The notes under the pieces are model-generated. The model was not told the DNA's origin. It saw nothing but the letters and a program-made list of their open reading frames with translations, and made no database searches. The position numbers and the translations under genes were made by a program. From positions 806,001-870,000 of the forward strand of contig NZ_CP039292.1 of assembly GCF_004798665.1 (NCBI RefSeq): a stretch of DNA of 64,000 nucleotides, given 5' to 3'. How positions within the stretch are numbered: the stretch's first letter is position 1; the number at the start of each line of letters is the position of its first letter. This DNA is from Actinomyces procaprae (lineage in GTDB: Bacteria; Actinomycetota; Actinomycetes; Actinomycetales; Actinomycetaceae). Below are positions 52,278 to 60,900 of the stretch, piece after piece.

Positions 52278-52593
52278 GGCCCGACCGGACGCGGGCGACG
52301 GCCCGCCGATCGCTCACGCGAGCGGGGCGGCGTGACTGCGTCCCGCGGGAGCTGGCCGCCGTGGCCGCTTGGGAGGCGAACGCGCTGCGGTCTCAGGGGC
52401 CGCGCCGTTAGCACACCAACCGGAACGGCCCTGAACGTGTCCGTGGTCGCATGCCGATGACAGGCGCGTCGTCGTCGAGGCGGAATCAACTCTTCATGTC
52501 GAGGCATTCAAAACGTTATGTTGGTAGCTTCGTGGCTGTAGGCGCCCCGAGGCGCCGTCCGCCCAGCACCTCCTGACAGACGGGATCACCAAG
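52278..52593. other. Intergenic region before the lipoprotein gene
   Basis: 316 bp without a gene. A weak promoter-like pair TTCATG (52,493) and TATGTT (52,517) with 18-bp spacing may serve the lipoprotein gene. Nothing else was seen. Confidence 0.35.
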
Positions 52594-53163
52594 ATGAACA
52601 CTCCTCTCCTTAAGACCGCTTCCACGGCGGCCGCACTCGTACTCGCGCTCGGCCTTGCCGCCTGCAGCAGCGACTCGAACGACGCCGAGCAGTCCTCCTC
52701 ACCCGCAGCCGCCGACTCCGCGACTGAAGCCGGTGCGGGAACCGACTCTCAGGCGGATCCGGGCGCGGACGCTCCCTTGCCCGTCGACGGCGTCGAGGTA
52801 GGGGGCTCCTTCTCCGGCACGCTAGGGGGTGAGCCCTTTGAAATCGAGAACGTCGGGGTGGCCTGCACTTCGCAAGACGGGCAGACCACGATCGGTGTTG
52901 GCCCGCTAGACGCCGTGGTCACTGACCAGGGAGTCCGCTCGGTGTCTATGGCGATCGACGACTCCTCAAGCGAGGTGCGCCTGATCACAATCGTTCCTGG
53001 TGATGACGCATCCCTCAACTTCACGAATATCGAGGGCTACCGCAGTCAGGCGGGCAGCGCGGAGGCTGAAGTCGACGGAACGACCTACACCGTCACCGGC
53101 GAGGCCGCCCCGAGCGGATCCACGGAGACGAAGAGCTTCGACTTCGTCATTACCTGCCCCTGA
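52594..53163 (+). CDS. LpqH-like (19-kDa antigen family) lipoprotein
   Basis: 189 aa. Signal peptide with lipobox LGLAACSSDS (Cys24), an Ala/Ser/Asp-rich linker (about 25-65), then a domain with VACTSQDGQTTIGVG, GYRSQAGSAEAEVDGTTYTVTG and a final FVITCP, the pattern of the mycobacterial 19-kDa lipoprotein antigen family. Cell-surface anchored. The conserved cysteine pair probably forms a disulfide. Confidence 0.85.
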   Translation: MNTPLLKTASTAAALVLALGLAACSSDSNDAEQSSSPAAADSATEAGAGTDSQADPGADAPLPVDGVEVGGSFSGTLGGEPFEIENVGVACTSQDGQTTIGVGPLDAVVTDQGVRSVSMAIDDSSSEVRLITIVPGDDASLNFTNIEGYRSQAGSAEAEVDGTTYTVTGEAAPSGSTETKSFDFVITCP

Positions 53164-53425
53164 GGCGCGCAAGCGCAATCGGCTCGCGCTGCGGGCGGCG
53201 TCCTTCCAAGTGGAGGGCGCCGCCCGCCGCCATCTAGGGGCGGCTTCATCGGCGGCGGCTAGCGGAAGCGGCTCCTGCGGGGGAATCTGCGCAGGAGTGG
53301 CGCAGGAGACGGTGCCCCGCAATCCGTTGACGTCGAATCGAGGTAAACTGGATTCGTCTGGGCGGTTTGGCGGAATTGGCGCGCCCCGCCCCGGACTCGG
53401 CATCGCCCGCCCCATTAGGAGGAAA

Positions 53426-54301
53426 GTGCACGACACCTGGAACCCCTGGCACGGCTGCCGTCGCGTATCCGAGGGCTGCGACAACTGCTTCATGATGTTC
53501 CAAGACGCCTCGCGAGGCGTCGACGGCGAGCTCATCCGCCGCGTCGGGTCCGACGGCTTCCGCTACCCCCTCGCCGTCGACCGCACCGGCGCCTACAAGG
53601 TGCGCGCCGGAGAGATGCTGCGCGTATGCATGACCAGCGACTTCTTTCTGCGCCAGGCCGACCCCTGGCGCGAGGAGGCCTGGGACATCATCCGTGCCCG
53701 CCCGGACGTGAAGTTCTTCCTGCTGACCAAGCGCCCGCACCGGGTCGCCCGCTGCCTGCCCAATGACTGGGGCGACGGCTGGGACAACGTCATGCTCTCC
53801 GTCTCCATCGAGAACCAGCGCCGCGCCGACCAGCGCCTGCCCGTGCTGCTCGACCTGCCCTTCACTCACAAGGGCGCCATGGCCGCGCCCCTGATCGGCC
53901 CCATCGAGCTTGGCCGCTACCTGGCTGATGGGCAGATCGAGCAACTGATCGTGGGCGGGGAGAACTACGGCGGCGCCCGCCCGCTCGATGTCGACTGGGT
54001 CCGCTCCCTGCGCGCCCAGTGTGAGCAGGCGGACGTGTCCATGACCTTCATCGAGACCGGCTCCACGCTGATCAAGGACGGGCGCACCTACCGGATGGGC
54101 TCCAAGCGCAACCAGTCGGTGCAGGCCCATCGCTCCGGCCTGTCCTACACCGCTCAGGGCCGCAGGCCCTGGCGCCTGCGCGCCCCGCTCGGCTGGGAGA
54201 TTCCCGCCGCCCAGCTGCACGTGCCCCAATTCGACGGCGACTGCCTGAACTGCGGCTCCCGCCCCATCTGCAACGGCCTGTATCGGGGGCGCTGCGCCTG
54301 A
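53426..54301 (+). CDS. DUF5131 (phage Gp37/Gp68-like) family protein
   Basis: 291 aa. The N-terminal TWNPWHGCRRVSEGCDNCF motif and internal FFLLTKRPHRVARCLPNDW and VSIENQRRADQRLPVLLDLP are diagnostic. A C-terminal Cys cluster (GDCLNCGSRPICNGLYRGRC) suggests metal or iron-sulfur binding. The biochemical function is unknown; many relatives are phage-borne. GTG 53426 has AGGAGG only 3 bp upstream, so the start is approximate. A long upstream in-frame extension is mostly antisense-like and not accepted. Confidence 0.85.
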   Translation: MHDTWNPWHGCRRVSEGCDNCFMMFQDASRGVDGELIRRVGSDGFRYPLAVDRTGAYKVRAGEMLRVCMTSDFFLRQADPWREEAWDIIRARPDVKFFLLTKRPHRVARCLPNDWGDGWDNVMLSVSIENQRRADQRLPVLLDLPFTHKGAMAAPLIGPIELGRYLADGQIEQLIVGGENYGGARPLDVDWVRSLRAQCEQADVSMTFIETGSTLIKDGRTYRMGSKRNQSVQAHRSGLSYTAQGRRPWRLRAPLGWEIPAAQLHVPQFDGDCLNCGSRPICNGLYRGRCA

Positions 54302-54351
54302 GGCGCTTCGTTTCCCGGCGCCAAGCGCGCGACAGCGGCTAGGCTCGGATC

Positions 54352-54942
54352 ATGACGACGCTTCCCTGGTCCGCAGGACACTGGCTGAACCCGCCCGCCG
54401 CAGTCGAGGAGAGGGACGGAGACCTGCTGGTCACCGCCGTGGAGAAGTCCGACGCCTGGCGACGCACCAGCTACGGCTTCATCGTCGACACCGCCCACGC
54501 CCTGCTGGCCCCCTTCGAGCAGAACACCGCGGTCGAGGTGGACATGACCGCCGCCTTCACCGAGAACTTCGACCAGGCCGGCATCATGGTGCGCGTCGAC
54601 GCCGAGAACTGGGTCAAGGCCGGGGTGGAGTTCTCCGACGGCGCCTGCCAACTTGGCGCCGTAGTCACGGCCGGCAACTCCGACTGGTCGGTGGCACCCG
54701 TGCCCGACTGGCAGGGCAAGCGCGTGCGCATCCGCGTCAGCCGCAAGGGCGATGCAATCACCATGCGCGCCGGTCTGATCGCGCCCGACGGCACCGCTGC
54801 ACTGCGCATGGTGCGCCTACTGCCCTTCCCGGAGGACGCCGTAGCCGAGGCCGGCCCATTCCTGTGTGCTCCCAGTCGAGCCGGGCTGACCGTGCCCTTC
54901 CACGCCTGGCGGGTCACGGACGCGGACATCTCCCTTCACTGA
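54352..54942 (+). CDS. DUF1349 domain protein (concanavalin-like fold)
   Basis: 196 aa: HWLNPPAAVEERDGDLLVTAVEKSDAWRRTSYGF, then FDQAGIMVRVDAENWVKAGVEFSDG, and LLPFPEDAVAEAGPFLCAPSRAGLTVPFHAW in pieces match DUF1349 (YesU-like). Predicted beta-sandwich carbohydrate-binding or hydrolase-like fold; cytoplasmic. Monocistronic; the next 940 bp hold only RNA-type features. Confidence 0.9.
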   Translation: MTTLPWSAGHWLNPPAAVEERDGDLLVTAVEKSDAWRRTSYGFIVDTAHALLAPFEQNTAVEVDMTAAFTENFDQAGIMVRVDAENWVKAGVEFSDGACQLGAVVTAGNSDWSVAPVPDWQGKRVRIRVSRKGDAITMRAGLIAPDGTAALRMVRLLPFPEDAVAEAGPFLCAPSRAGLTVPFHAWRVTDADISLH

Positions 54943-55065
54943 CTTCCCCTAGCGAGGGGATGTTCGCCTGCGGAAGGACGGATCTTCACGCCGCAGAGGC
55001 CGTGAGGGTCTGTCGAGCGAACTCGGACCTATTGACTCCGGCTCGGGCGGTGGTATCACGGGTGG

Positions 55066-55094
55066 TTGACGGGGTACCGGGCGAGCGTTACGGT
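55066..55094 (+). promoter_or_regulatory. Predicted promoter of Y RNA 1
   Basis: TTGACG (55,066-55,071), 17-bp spacer, TACGGT (55,089-55,094), placing a transcription start at about 55,101, exactly where the terminal stem of the RNA begins. Confidence 0.6.
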
Positions 55095-55100
55095 ACAAGC

Positions 55101-55227
55101 GTTCGGGCGGGCCGGAGATGGTCGGTTATCGGACCGGCGGTTCGGGGTTCGAGTCCTCGTCGGCGCTTCGCCGGTAGCTCAAGGGTAGAGCGGTCGGCTC
55201 CGGTCATCGTGCCACGCCCGCTCGGAC
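55101..55227 (+). ncRNA. yrlA: Y RNA (YrlA-like) with a circularly permuted tRNA-like module
   Basis: Foldable by eye into a bacterial Y RNA. A 12-bp terminal stem joins 55,101-55,112 to 55,216-55,227 and a 9-bp helix joins 55,117-55,125 to 55,200-55,208 (wobbles included). Inside, a 5-bp anticodon-stem-like helix joins 55,132-55,136 (GACCG) to 55,191-55,195 (CGGTC). There follow, in permuted order, a T-arm (CGGGG-TTCGAGT-CCTCG, a 7-nt loop), an acceptor stem closed by a 3-nt loop (TCGGCG-CTT-CGCCGG) and a D-arm (GCTC-AAGGGTA-GAGC). This matches the tRNA-mimicking YrlA family that binds Ro60. The Ro60 gene lies 650 bp downstream on the same strand. Confidence 0.85.
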
Positions 55228-55337
55228 AGTCCGCCAGGTTCACGCCCGCTCGCGCACATATGTTGCCCGGGCCGATGGCGTGGGGGGCGTGGGAGTCGGC
55301 GCGGTGGCAGGAACACGAGTTTGCGTCGGATACACGA

Positions 55338-55405
55338 GTTCCGGAGCTTTGCGCGTACACAGCGCACGCGAAGCTCCAAAAGTCGTGTCTTTGCAGAGAA
55401 CTCGT
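55338..55405. repeat. Large imperfect hairpin between Y RNA loci
   Basis: GGAGCTTTGCGCGTAC pairs with GCGCACGCGAAGCTCC, extended outward by ACACGAGTT against AAAAGTCGTGT. Similar to the repeat at 22,493-22,590. It could be a dispersed repeat or a further structured RNA. Confidence 0.4.
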
Positions 55406-55530
55406 GTACGAGACGCGGCCCGGAGTCGGAGGGCTCTGAGACGGTCTCGCGTGCTGGTAGGGAGCCGGTTCTGGCGGGCGGCGTGGTAGGGCGGGTGTGT
55501 CACCTCACAAACATCACCGGTGAGGATGGA

Positions 55531-55560
55531 TTGAGTTCCGGGTGTGTAGGGGTCTACACT
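55531..55560 (+). promoter_or_regulatory. Possible promoter of Y RNA 2
   Basis: TTGAGT (55,531-55,536), 18 bp, TACACT (55,555-55,560). The start would be about 27 nt before the terminal stem of the second RNA, so the fit is weaker than for Y RNA 1. Confidence 0.4.
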
Positions 55561-55593
55561 CCTGCGAGTCGGCCACGGCCGATATGCGCGAAC

Positions 55594-55723
55594 GGTGCGC
55601 CCGCGGGCCGGAAGGTCTTCGGTTATCGGTATTAGTTGGTTCGACCCCAACCCTCCTCGGAGGATCCGGAGGCCGAACACACGCCCGCCTCCGCCGTTCG
55701 TGCAGCCTGAATACGGGCGCACC
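55594..55723 (+). ncRNA. Second Y-RNA-like candidate
   Basis: A perfect 10-bp terminal stem (GGTGCGCCCG, 55,594-55,603, with 55,714-55,723) encloses the motif GGGCCGGAAGG then TTCGGTTATCGG shared with Y RNA 1. A T-arm-like hairpin GTTGG-TTCGACC-CCAAC (55,635-55,651) has the 7-nt UUCRA-type loop. A 7-bp CGGAGGC/GCCTCCG hairpin follows (55,667-55,693). The remaining tRNA-like parts are less clear than in the first RNA. Confidence 0.55.
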
Positions 55724-55733
55724 CCCTGTGCTC

Positions 55734-55838
55734 GTGCGGGATGGCGGCGGGCCGAAGCCGGTCGGTTATCGCTCTCCAACAGCGCGGTTGACACCGCTTG
55801 TCCGGCGGGCAAGAACACGCCCGCCGCCACCCCGGCAC
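55734..55838 (+). ncRNA. Third Y-RNA-like candidate
   Basis: A long terminal stem with 11 perfect pairs (TGGCGGCGGGC, 55,742-55,752, with 55,819-55,829), extended outward by GTGCGGG/CCCGGCAC, encloses the shared motif GGGCCGAAG then GGTCGGTTATCGC. A GCCGG/CCGGC helix and a small CGCT/AGCG hairpin lie inside. No tRNA-like module is seen, so this would be a minimal Y RNA. It ends 41 bp before the Ro60 start and might instead be the leader of that mRNA. Confidence 0.5.
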
Positions 55839-55879
55839 ATCTCATATCCCCGTAAGCAGGAAAGGAGAGGGAAGAAGAA

Positions 55880-57502
55880 ATGGATTTCTTGAAGGGCATC
55901 AGTACTCGGCGCACGCCGCAGCGTGAGTCGGCTCGAACCGGCCAGGTGCGTAACGCCGCCGGCGGCTACGGCTTCGCGCTCGATGACGCCGCCCGCCTGC
56001 GTCGCTTCCTGATCCTGGGGGTGGACGGCGGTACCTACTACACCGACGCCCGCACGCTGGCACTCGAGAACGCCGAGGTCCTGCACCGCATGGCGGTCGC
56101 CGACCCGCAGGGGCTGGTGAACACGATCATCGAGGTCTCCACCGCCGGTGCTGCGCCGAAGCAGAACCCGACGCTGTTCGCCCTGGCGTACGCCGCCTCC
56201 GTGTCGCAGGCCCGTGACGCCGCGCTCGCGGCGCTGCCGCGTGTGGCCCGCACCGGAACGCACCTGTTCACCTTCGCCACCTACGTCGAGCAGTTCCGTG
56301 GATGGGGGCGCGGCCTGCGCCGCGCCGTCGGCTCCTGGTACACGACCAAGACCGCCGAGCAGCTCGCCTACCAGGCGGTCAAGTACCGCCAGCGCGACGG
56401 CTGGACGCACCGCGACCTGCTGCGCCTGGCTCACCCGGCCGCCGCGGAGGCCGACATGCGCGCCACCCTCGACTGGATCGCCCACGGCACCGTAGGGGAG
56501 GAGGTGCCCTCCCTGATCGAGGGTTTCGTCAAGGCTCAGGAAGTGGATGCCGCTCGGGCCGACGCCGATGCCACCTGGGCGCGGATCGTCCGCGACTACC
56601 GCCTGACCTGGGAGATGCTGCCGGATGCGGCGCTGGCCCGGCCCGAAGTCTGGGATGCGCTGCTCGACGCCGGGGTGCCGCTGACCGCACTCATGCGCCA
56701 GCTGCCGCGCCTGACCCGACTGGGGCTGCTGCCCGCAATGGGCGGGCGCACCGATGAGGTCTGCGCGCAGTTGACCGACACCGAGCGCCTGCGTGCCGCC
56801 CGCGTGCACCCGGTATCCGCGCTGATCGCCCAGCGCACCTACGCCTCCGGGTTCTCCCGGCGCGGCAAGAGCGCCTGGACGCCGACGACGAAGGTTGCCG
56901 ACGCGCTGGACGCCGCCTTCTACGCGGCCTTCGGTGCCGCGGAGAGTGCGGGGAAGCGCACCATGCTGGCCGTCGACGTGTCCGGCTCCATGGGTATGCC
57001 GATCTCCGGCATGGCCTTGACGGCCCGCGAGGCGGCGGCCGCGCTGGCGCTGGTGCAACTGGCCACCGAGCCGGGCTCCGCCGCCTTCGCCTTCTCCAGC
57101 GCTCGCCCGGGATACTGGCAGCCGGCCGCCATGGCCCCGCTGGACATCAGCCCCCGCCGTCGTCTCGACGACGCGCTGAAGGTGGTGGACGCGATGCCCT
57201 TCGGTGGTACGGACTGCGCACTGCCCATGCTGTACGCCGCCGAGCACGACCTGGAAGTGGACACCTTCGTCATCTACACCGATAACGAGACCTGGGCCGG
57301 TGACATCCACCCGTTCCAGGCGCTGCGTCGCTACCGCGAGCACAGCGGCATCCCCGCCAGGCTCGTCGTGGTGGGAATGACCTCCACGGGCTTTTCCATC
57401 GCCGACCCGGACGATGCCGGCATGCTCGACGTCGTTGGCTTCGACACCGCGGTGCCGAGCCTGATCACGGAGTTCTCGCGGGGGCTCTCAGGTGGGCTCT
57501 GA
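55880..57502 (+). CDS. rsr: Ro60 ortholog (TROVE domain RNA-binding protein, Rsr)
   Basis: 540 aa. The TROVE domain (about 20-350) is a ring of HEAT-like repeats that binds Y RNAs and misfolded RNA ends; landmarks are NAAGGYGFALDDAARLRRFLILGVDGGTYY split over residues 24-54 and FRGWGRGLRRAVGSWYTTKT. The C-terminal von Willebrand A domain (about 355-540) has an intact MIDAS motif, LAVDVSGSMGMP (Asp366, Ser368, Ser370), and IYTDNETWAGD. In other bacteria Rsr works with Y RNA and polynucleotide phosphorylase in RNA turnover and stress survival. AAAGGAGAGGG precedes ATG 55880. Confidence 0.95.
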   Translation: MDFLKGISTRRTPQRESARTGQVRNAAGGYGFALDDAARLRRFLILGVDGGTYYTDARTLALENAEVLHRMAVADPQGLVNTIIEVSTAGAAPKQNPTLFALAYAASVSQARDAALAALPRVARTGTHLFTFATYVEQFRGWGRGLRRAVGSWYTTKTAEQLAYQAVKYRQRDGWTHRDLLRLAHPAAAEADMRATLDWIAHGTVGEEVPSLIEGFVKAQEVDAARADADATWARIVRDYRLTWEMLPDAALARPEVWDALLDAGVPLTALMRQLPRLTRLGLLPAMGGRTDEVCAQLTDTERLRAARVHPVSALIAQRTYASGFSRRGKSAWTPTTKVADALDAAFYAAFGAAESAGKRTMLAVDVSGSMGMPISGMALTAREAAAALALVQLATEPGSAAFAFSSARPGYWQPAAMAPLDISPRRRLDDALKVVDAMPFGGTDCALPMLYAAEHDLEVDTFVIYTDNETWAGDIHPFQALRRYREHSGIPARLVVVGMTSTGFSIADPDDAGMLDVVGFDTAVPSLITEFSRGLSGGL

Positions 57503-57523
57503 CCCGCTGCGCACAGTGCGCAA

Positions 57524-57564
57524 CCGGAGGGCGGCCGTCCCAGACGGGGATGGCCGCCCTCCGG
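57524..57564 (+). terminator. Hairpin terminator after the Ro60 gene
   Basis: A perfect 13-bp stem, CCGGAGGGCGGCC (57,524-57,536) with GGCCGCCCTCCGG (57,552-57,564), 15-nt loop, 22 bp after the stop codon. It ends 9 bp before the next start. Confidence 0.7.
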
Positions 57565-57572
57565 CACGCTCA

Positions 57573-57788
57573 ATGGGAGTATCCGACCCGTTGGCGGCCC
57601 GGGCCGCCGAGTTGCACGCACAGGCCCTCGAGGCCGACGCCTTGGCCGCCCGCTACCGGGCCGAGCGGGACGAGCTCATCGACCGGCTCCGCGAGGCCGA
57701 GCCGAAGCGCTGGTCCTACACCGCCCTCGCCCAGGCACTCGGCTGCAGCCGGGAACTGATCGCCCAGATCGTGCGTCGGCGGCGCTGA
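57573..57788 (+). CDS. Small HTH/coiled-coil protein
   Basis: 71 aa: an Ala/Glu-rich helix with coiled-coil character (AARAAELHAQALEADALAARYRAERDELIDRL) in the first 45 residues, then WSYTALAQALGCSRELIAQIVRRRR, a plausible helix-turn-helix. Lies just after the Ro60 terminator. ATG 57573 is used; a GTG at 57492 in the same frame would run through the hairpin. The family is not recognised; similar small DNA-binding proteins are common in actinobacteria. Confidence 0.6.
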   Translation: MGVSDPLAARAAELHAQALEADALAARYRAERDELIDRLREAEPKRWSYTALAQALGCSRELIAQIVRRRR

Positions 57789-57954
57789 GTAGGACCTGCG
57801 GAGCGAACGTCTAGCAATTCGTGTCGTGAGGAGCCGGTAGCCTGCTCGAGTCGGCTCCACCCCGCCCTGTGGAGCCGTCCGCCGGGGAGTGCTGGGCATA
57901 CGCTCAAACGCCCGGTAGCTCAGGGCAACCTCAACCATCTCCGCACCGAAATCC

Positions 57955-60900
57955 ATGAAGCTCAGTAATCACGACCTGGCCCTGCACGGCATGCTCAGCG
58001 TTCTCCCGCCTTACCTGGAGCGCTACCTGCGCAACACGCTGGGGAATCGTTGCACACCTGAAATGCTGCGTGCTCTGCTCGCCGGGTCGGGCCCGGTTCC
58101 GGAGCTCCCCGACCTGGCGGACCTGTCCATCCAGATCCGCATCCTTACCGCGCGTGGCTCCAACGGCCGCTACCTCATGCCGCTGCCACCGGGCGCGGGC
58201 AGCAAGCTGCACGAGGTGCGCCGCTTCCGCAATCAAGCGGTACACGGGGCTCGTTTCGACGCCGACAAGACCCTCGCGGCCCTGGTGGCCGTGAGCGAGC
58301 TGCTGCGGCTGATTAGAGCTGAGTCGGGGCGTGAGCAGATACGCGAGCTCATAGGCAGCATCGACGACGGCCGGGGCGCACGCCGCGGCCCGCTCGACGC
58401 CGTCGGTATCAAGGTCGAGTGCGCGCCCGTGATCGGCTACGCGCACGCGGTCGCAGGCCTGGAGGCGGAGGTATCCGTTGCCCTGAGCCTTCCCGACTCT
58501 GTGGCAGGCGCCCCGGGCCCCGTCGAGGCGACCGTGACCATTATTGAGGACGACGGCGGCCACGAGCTGGTCGAGCCGTGGCGGTTCACCTGGGACGCGG
58601 GTGCGCAGCGCGAACTGCACACCAGCAGGGCCTTGAAACTGAACCGGGACAACCTGGCGCAGGTCGATCAGCCGGGTCCTGCGCACGGGCGCGTGGAGCT
58701 GCGCACTCGGGATGGTGCGAAGCTGGTCCGGCGGATTGATGCCCTGTCCGCATTGCCCCCGCGCCAGTGGCAGCAGGCCGGAGGCGACTGTTGGGCCGGC
58801 CCGGCGCTGGCGACCTTCGTCCAGCCCGATCAGCCTGCGGTTCAGGCGCTGGCAGCGCAGGCGCGCTTGCGCGCCGGCCTGGGTACAGCCGCCTCTGCAC
58901 CCGACGACGTTGCCGATGCGGCCTGCGCCCTACTGCGCAGTCGCGGCATCGCAGCGGACGGGGATGGTTTTCGAGGGCGGGATCCGCTTACGGTCCGCAC
59001 CGCGGGCGAGGTCATGGATGCGCGTTCCGGCAGCGCGCTCGACGTCGCAGTCCTGCTCGCCGGCATCCTGGAACAGCTCGGGGGCCACCCGGTGCTGGCG
59101 CTGACGCCCGCCTCGGTGCTGCTCGGCTACGCGAGGAATGACGCGGTGAGCACGGATGGCTCCCCGGAGGCCTTCGCCGCAGGGGTGCGGCAGGGCGGCA
59201 TCGGACTGATAGACCCGGTTGCCGCGCTGCGCTCGCCCGCGGGGGTGCTACACGCGCCGGGTGACGCGGCCCAGCAGATCGTGGAGGCCACCCTCGCAGA
59301 ACTGACCCTGGTGGTTCCGCTCGCTGCGGCACGCTCCGGCGGTGCGGTGCCGCAGCCGGTGCTCGAACGCGACGAGGACGACGTCGTCGTGGAGCTGCCC
59401 CTGCCCCCGTCCGCCGCCCGGGCGGAACAGGATGCTGCGGGCCTGTCCGCTCCGACGCCCGCGCCCGCAGACCAGACGCGCCCGGCGCCCGAGCCGGGCA
59501 CCGGGCGGGCGGCGGATGCGGCACCGGCGCGCGTGGAGGAGTGGAAACGGTCCCTGCTAGACCTGTCCCTGCGCAACCCGCTGATCGACCGCACCGCGCG
59601 CTCAGCGATCGAGCTCAAGGTGCCGCCGGAACTCGTCGGCGACTTCGAGGACATCGTCAACAAGCGCGACAACCTGGGCCTCAGGGCCGCAGCCGGCTTC
59701 GGCGGCAGGCCCGCCCGGGGCGCCGCGCAGGCGGCGGATGACGCCACGGAGTTGCTGAAGGCGCACACCGTGGGTGCGGTTCTTGGAAGCAAGGAGTACG
59801 TGCGGCGCCTACAGAACCTGGCCGCATCCGCTCGCACCACCCTGGAGGAGACCGGGGCGAACAACCTGTACCTCGCGATCGGCACGCTCTGCTGGTACGC
59901 CGATGGTCAGCGTGTGCGCTCTCCCCTGATCCTTATCCCCGTGAAGCTGGAACGGGAGGGGGACACGTTCATTGTGTCGCTGGATGAGGCCGGCGTGTCC
60001 ACCCCCAACTACTCCCTGCTCGCACGCTTCCAGGCGGATACGGGCATCGAGCTGACGGCGCTGCGTGAGCCCGTATACGACGACCACGGCGTCAATGTTG
60101 AGGCCACGCTGGACAAGCTGCGTCAGCAGCTGCGTGCCGCAGGTCGCCGCGACCGCGTCGAGCCCACCGTCCACCTCGGGCTGTTCCGCTTCTCCACTTA
60201 CCGCATGTGGCGGGACCTCGCGGAGGACTGGCCGACCATAATCGCCAATCCGCTGGTGGCGCGCCTGCTGGGCGGCACTCCCGGCGCCGGCGCTGCGGAT
60301 CAGGCGGCCGGGTCGGCGACGGATCTCGATGAGGTGGTGGAGAACCTGCCCCTGGTGGCGGACTCCGCCCAGGCCCAGGTGATCGCCGACGCCGTCTCCG
60401 GGCGCAACCTGGTGGTTGAGGGGCCTCCCGGCACGGGGAAGTCCCAGACGGTCGCCAACCTCATCTTCCGTTCCCTGGCGCTGGGGCGCACCGTCATGTT
60501 CGTGGCGGAGAAGCAGTCCGCGCTCGACGTCGTCGCCCGGCGCCTGGGCGAGGAGACCGGCATCGGGGACCTGCTGCTCAACCTGCACGACAACGGCATG
60601 CGCCCCACCCGGGTTCGCGAGGCGCTACGCAGGGCACTGGAGCTGCAGGCACCCGGCCACGACGCCGCGGCAATGGCGGGACTGCGTCGCCAGCTGGCGG
60701 ACTCGCGGGGCGAGCTGGAGGCGTATCGCGAGCACCTGCACGCACCGGGGCAGGAGGGCAAGTCCTACTATGCGGCTCGCCAGGCACTGGTGGAGGCCAT
60801 GGGGACGTCCGCGGCGCCGCATGTGCAGGCAGTCTTCAACGCCTGCGCCACCCGTAGCGGGCTGGACGGCTTCGACGCGGGCAAGCACGAGGCGCAGCTG

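Noticed and set aside
53000..53425. N-terminal extension of the DUF5131 protein
   Set aside because: Overlaps the lipoprotein gene and its 3' region; Arg/Ala-rich, while family homology starts at TWNPWHGC.
52965..53535. Minus-strand frame over the lipoprotein/DUF5131 junction
   Set aside because: Shadow of two better-supported genes, no family match.
55101..55227. Canonical tRNA genes around 55,110-55,200
   Set aside because: T-arm precedes D-arm and the acceptor stem is closed by a 3-nt loop, so it cannot be a normal tRNA; the permuted Y RNA model explains all parts.
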